Positions 61,384 to 64,000 of a stretch of 64,000 bases of DNA are shown one piece after another. Within the stretch, counting starts at the first letter, position 1. The number at the start of each line of letters is the position of its first letter. Source of the stretch: Siphonobacter curvatus (GTDB lineage: Bacteria > Bacteroidota > Bacteroidia > Cytophagales > Spirosomataceae); the NCBI RefSeq assembly GCF_002943425.1, contig NZ_PTRA01000001.1, positions 2,852,001-2,916,000 of the forward strand. The letters are read 5' to 3'. The notes beneath the pieces are model-generated. The model was not told where the DNA came from, did not search any database, and saw nothing but the letters and a program-made list of their open reading frames with translations. The position numbers were made by a program, and so were the translations under genes.

Positions 61384-62022
61384 CTATTCATAGCCTTTCC
61401 CTACCAGCTCCACTTCCGTACCTACGGAGCTTAGAAACTCCTGATGCGTCATGGGCTGACTAAACATGGGGAAATCCTTTGTCAGAGCGTTGTCGTGTTC
61501 CTCCTGACTTAGTGTTGCACAACAATCGGTCAGAGTCATGACGTAATAACCTTTTTCGTAGGCTGTCCGCATCGTCGATTCCACGCAGCAATTGGTGAGA
61601 AAACCCGCCAGAGCGATGTTTTGTAACCCTCGGCTTCGCAGGATAAAATCGAGGTTTGTGCTAGCAAACCCACACAGCCCCCGTTTTCCTTCGATGACGA
61701 TATCCTCGGGATGCGGATGCAAATCCGAAATAATTTCGGCACCCCAGGTTCCCTTTTTGAAGGCTCCGGCATCTTTGACCCCTTTCAGAATTCCGTACGG
61801 CGTCGGATTCAATTCATGGTAATCTTCCGTGAAAGAAATCGGTACGTGTACAATCTGTACACCCGCTTCCCGAGCCTGACGAACCAGTTCGATGGTATGC
61901 GGGAGCATCTGAGTCGATTCCATAACGGCCTTTACGCCGTCGTGCAAAACACCTCCTTCGGTCGTAAAATCATTCTGAAACTCAATCAGGACGAGAGCCG
62001 TCCGGTCTGCTGAAAGTTGCAT
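61384..62022 (-). CDS. isochorismatase-family cysteine hydrolase
   Basis: A 212-residue cysteine hydrolase. The triad is Asp18 (IEFQNDF), Lys113 (IEGKRGLCGF) and Cys146 (LTNCCVESTMRTA), and the cis-peptide region LAGFLTN is intact. Members hydrolyse amides or vinyl ethers (nicotinamidase, N-carbamoylsarcosine amidase, isochorismate lyase); the substrate here is not set by the sequence. It follows the ROK gene after 41 bases on the same strand and ends at a strong terminator, so the two form a likely operon. Confidence 0.9.
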   Translation of the reverse strand: MQLSADRTALVLIEFQNDFTTEGGVLHDGVKAVMESTQMLPHTIELVRQAREAGVQIVHVPISFTEDYHELNPTPYGILKGVKDAGAFKKGTWGAEIISDLHPHPEDIVIEGKRGLCGFASTNLDFILRSRGLQNIALAGFLTNCCVESTMRTAYEKGYYVMTLTDCCATLSQEEHDNALTKDFPMFSQPMTHQEFLSSVGTEVELVGKGYE

Positions 62023-62063
62023 GGCTGTACGAGGTTTAATTTTGAATAAATGAGAGATATTTA

Positions 62064-62966
62064 TTACAAAAGAGCTGCTCCAAAAACGCCCGCACTATCG
62101 CCTAACACGTTTTTCACTACTAACACATCAGGCTTAGGCGTAAAGATGTGCTTTTGTGCCCGCTGTACGCCTTCGGTATACAGCAGATCAATGTTAGAGA
62201 CGCCCCCCCCAATCACAATCACGTCCGGATCAAGCAAATTGGTAATGATCGACAACGCCTTTCCGAACTGATTCAGCATACGTTCAACGGTAGCCGTTGC
62301 GGCCGCATCCGTACCGGCCTGATGGCGGGCCAAAATGTCAGGCATACTGCGTTTTTCACCGGCTTCCTGCGTGTAAAAACGTTGAAGCGAAGGTCCTGAT
62401 AATACCGTTTCTACGCAACCTACATTTCCGCAGTAGCAAGGCCCTCCGGATTCATCCAGAAAGATATGCCCCCATTCACCGCCAATTCCTTGACGACCGC
62501 CCCATACTTTTCCGTTGATTACTACGCCCCCACCGACGCCCGTACCCATAATGATACCGAATACAACCTGAGCATTCGGATGTACTTCAGGTGCAGCACC
62601 CAAAAGGGCCTCGGCTAAGGCAAAACAGTTGGCATCATTGGCAATCAAACAGGATACGCCCAGCCGTGCTTCAAGATCTTTCTGCATGGGCTGGTCATTC
62701 ATTACTACGGTATTACAGCCCCGCATCGTTTGCGTAACAGGATCAAGCGTACCGGGAGTAGCAAAGCCAATTTTCTCCGGCCGTTCACCTAACTCTTCAA
62801 TAACCTGGTTAACCAGTTTTTCAATCTGATTAAGAATATGTTCGTACCCTTGGTCGGCTTCGGTAGGAATCCGGCGACGAACCCGGACTTCTTTGATGTT
62901 GTCGGCGTTTAATACGGCACACTCAATTTTGGTGCCTCCCAAATCTATACCCCAAAGATGATTCAC
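62064..62966 (-). CDS. ROK family sugar kinase
   Basis: A 300-residue ROK kinase. The ATP site is GIDLGGTKIECAV (6-18), the catalytic loop has NDANCFALAEA (near 112), and the zinc motif GHIFLDESGGPCYCGNVGCVETV (near 166-188) is complete. It phosphorylates a hexose such as glucose, fructose or N-acetyl-sugar in the cytoplasm; which one is not clear. It starts at a GTG, with a perfect -7 box about 57 bases upstream on the minus strand. Confidence 0.93.
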   Translation of the reverse strand: MNHLWGIDLGGTKIECAVLNADNIKEVRVRRRIPTEADQGYEHILNQIEKLVNQVIEELGERPEKIGFATPGTLDPVTQTMRGCNTVVMNDQPMQKDLEARLGVSCLIANDANCFALAEALLGAAPEVHPNAQVVFGIIMGTGVGGGVVINGKVWGGRQGIGGEWGHIFLDESGGPCYCGNVGCVETVLSGPSLQRFYTQEAGEKRSMPDILARHQAGTDAAATATVERMLNQFGKALSIITNLLDPDVIVIGGGVSNIDLLYTEGVQRAQKHIFTPKPDVLVVKNVLGDSAGVFGAALL

Positions 62967-63021
62967 TACTTGAAATGTTTAGTTAAGCAGAGGCGAATAA
63001 AAGGGCTTTTGCTCGTGTCGG

Positions 63022-63029
63022 CAAATTTA
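63022..63029 (-). promoter_or_regulatory. -7 promoter element of the ROK gene
   Basis: Minus-strand TAAATTTG, a perfect TAnnTTTG, with a leader of about 50 bases. Confidence 0.55.
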
Positions 63030-63061
63030 CCCTTACTTTATCCCATACCTAGGAATAAAAA

Positions 63062-63100
63062 ACCTCTGTCGAGCCGTTTAACTGCGGGCTTGACAGAGGT
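63062..63100 (-). terminator. terminator of the small membrane-protein gene
   Basis: ACCTCTGTC (63062-63070) pairs with GACAGAGGT (63092-63100), with an inner AGCC/GGGCT; on the minus strand six T follow. It lies 53 bases past the stop of the 36-residue gene and only in that direction makes sense. Confidence 0.85.
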
Positions 63101-63153
63101 ACATATGCGGATACTCCTAAAAGGCTAGTTTGCTACGGAACAGTTATAAGTTC

Positions 63154-63264
63154 TTAGTGAATCTGGCTGAACGAAAAGACGGTCAACAATAAACCTAAAA
63201 ATAAAACTGCGGCAATTAGATAGTCCGTCGGACTGATGGATTTGGAGGAAACAGGTGCTTTCAT
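63154..63264 (-). CDS. 36-residue single-pass membrane microprotein
   Basis: A very short open frame on the minus strand: a polar start (MKAPVSSKSISPTDY), one hydrophobic helix (LIAAVLFLGLLLTVFSF) and a short polar end. The layout is that of a type II or small tail-facing membrane peptide. It has its own terminator downstream and a divergent A/T-rich region upstream, so it looks like a free-standing transcription unit. I do not recognise a family. No strong Shine-Dalgarno sequence is visible, as is normal here. Confidence 0.6.
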   Translation of the reverse strand: MKAPVSSKSISPTDYLIAAVLFLGLLLTVFSFSQIH

Positions 63265-63931
63265 AGTTGGGTATCGTTATTTAAGGCTGAAGAGCTTTAG
63301 GTCACTCAAGAATTACTATTGCAAAAGTACAATTTAAAAATTTACATTTCAAAGTCGCCCGCCGCTCTGTGAGTACCGATACTAACGTAATTCATCATTA
63401 AAGTGTTTTGAGCTTTTTTGTAGTCGGCAACGTTTTTCAAGGCTTTTCTGCATTATAAGACTCATTTACAGAAGTTTACATAAGTAAAAACACTCATTTA
63501 TCTTTAAAATATGTCTCCTCTTCGCGGCATTTTCACATTTTAATAATAAAAAAATATTTTCAATACCTTGGTAAACAGTAGCCTTTAATTCTCTTGCTTA
63601 AGTAAAGCTTTATACACTGAGACACTGTTCAAAGTAATGCAGTACGGAAAATTTTTAAAAAAGGATCATTCCCAAACCCTATGGAAAATAAAACAGACGG
63701 CACTTTTTATGCCGTCTGTTCATAGGTTATACATACGAATTGTTCGAGGTAAAGCAGGATAAGCAATTAATATGCAATTTTAACTTATTTTTATACCAAT
63801 GTTATTACCTTTTTTTCACCGTACCTGATACGATTTTGTCTTTGCCTGTCAATATGACATTTTATTTAGTTAGGAATAACCTTTGCTAGACTGTTACCTG
63901 ATTCACCATCATTCCAACTTATTACATACCA
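63265..63931. other. intergenic region, 667 bases
   Basis: A/T-rich. It contains a foldable stretch at 63574-63629 (AACAGT-AGCCTTTA ... TAAAGCT ... ACTGTT) and a terminator-like hairpin at 63692-63720; together they could mark a small RNA on the plus strand. The htpG promoter is downstream (7/8 -7 box AACCTTTG, 63878-63885). Open frames in the region are 41 codons or shorter and I support none. Confidence 0.45.
63692..63720. terminator. terminator-like hairpin of unassigned unit
   Basis: AACAGACGGCA (63692-63702) pairs with TGCCGTCTGTT (63710-63720), loop CTTTTTA. No gene ends just before it on either strand. Confidence 0.7.
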
Positions 63932-64000
63932 ATGGATACAACCACTTTTCATGAAAAGGGGAATATTTCGATTCACACGGAGAATATTTTCCCCATCATT
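63932..64000 (+). CDS. htpG: molecular chaperone HtpG (Hsp90), 5' end only
   Basis: Only the first 23 codons are in the window. They read MDTTTFHEKGNISIHTENIF, then PII, which matches the start of Bacteroidota HtpG proteins (EKGNISVHTENIFPIIK in relatives, from memory). HtpG is the cytosolic Hsp90, an ATP-driven chaperone. A weak -7 box lies 46 bases upstream. The rest of the gene is outside the window. Confidence 0.8.
   Translation, partial: MDTTTFHEKGNISIHTENIFPII

Noticed and set aside
63640-63760. 41-codon plus-strand frame starting MQYGKFLKK
   Set aside because: It runs straight through the 63692-63720 hairpin and has no hydrophobic or conserved pattern.
1-64000. Prophage, CRISPR or insertion-sequence content
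   Set aside because: I saw no transposase or integrase motif, no phage structural gene and no regularly spaced direct repeats; the repeats present are short intergenic ones.

Overview
The window is a 64 kb stretch of ordinary chromosome from a member of the Bacteroidota, most likely a Cytophagia-type bacterium of the Spirosomataceae/Cytophagaceae kind. The evidence is a SusC/SusD pair, DUF4136 and DUF6438 lipoproteins, carboxypeptidase-D-like secreted proteins, PafA-type phosphatase, a type III pantothenate kinase, many promoters of the form TAnnTTTG with no recognisable -33 box, and few Shine-Dalgarno sequences. GC content is near 50 percent by eye. I see no rRNA, tRNA, CRISPR array, prophage or insertion sequence. 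The genus is not proven by the sequence alone.

Layout: 0-10 kb holds the tail of an alpha/beta hydrolase, a GNAT gene, an M28 peptidase, a DECR-type SDR, a sugar epimerase-like TIM barrel, a cold-shock protein, a DUF4136 lipoprotein, truA with a mocA-like gene, and a NYN nuclease fused to a cold-shock domain. 9.6-14.4 kb is a leftward MoxR/SurA/PpiC chaperone cluster. 14.5-16.6 kb ends with agmatine deiminase (aguA). 16.9-21.5 kb is a SusD/SusC nutrient-uptake pair. 22-24 kb has a HolD-like protein and a coiled-coil membrane protein. 24-26.5 kb makes UDP-xylose (ugd plus uxs). 27-30.6 kb holds a PolX homologue with a decayed polymerase site, aguB and an EamA transporter. 30.6-34.2 kb is a membrane-protein operon with its own winged-helix regulator and two copies of one operator. 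34.3-45 kb holds a TsaC-like gene, a CCA-adding-type enzyme, a TPR protein, OsmC, thymidylate synthase and a Gfo/Idh/MocA oxidoreductase. 45-48.8 kb holds pafA, arfB and dinB, with two diverged copies of a G/T-rich repeat. 48.9-55.3 kb is a tetR-tolC-MFP-RND efflux locus with two perfect palindromic operators. 55.4-63 kb holds coaX, a GH9 glycanase, nadE, a GDPD-like protein, an isochorismatase-like hydrolase and a ROK kinase. The window closes with a 36-residue membrane microprotein and the start of htpG.

Working together: aguA and aguB, 12 kb apart, give the full agmatine-to-putrescine route. Ugd and Uxs give UDP-glucose to UDP-glucuronate to UDP-xylose. The efflux locus is a complete three-part pump with its regulator. 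SurA and PpiC proteins would serve outer-membrane biogenesis.

I found no multi-gene system that I can call new with confidence. The best candidates for a second look are the winged-helix/DUF4153/DUF1361/DgkA operon with duplicated operators over its -7 boxes, the PolX and TsaC homologues that lost key active-site residues, a HolD-like domain on a proline-rich tether, three genes whose -7 box ends four bases before the ATG (predicted leaderless mRNAs), and a dispersed G/T-rich intergenic repeat family. All functional calls rest on reading motifs by eye; no database search was run.
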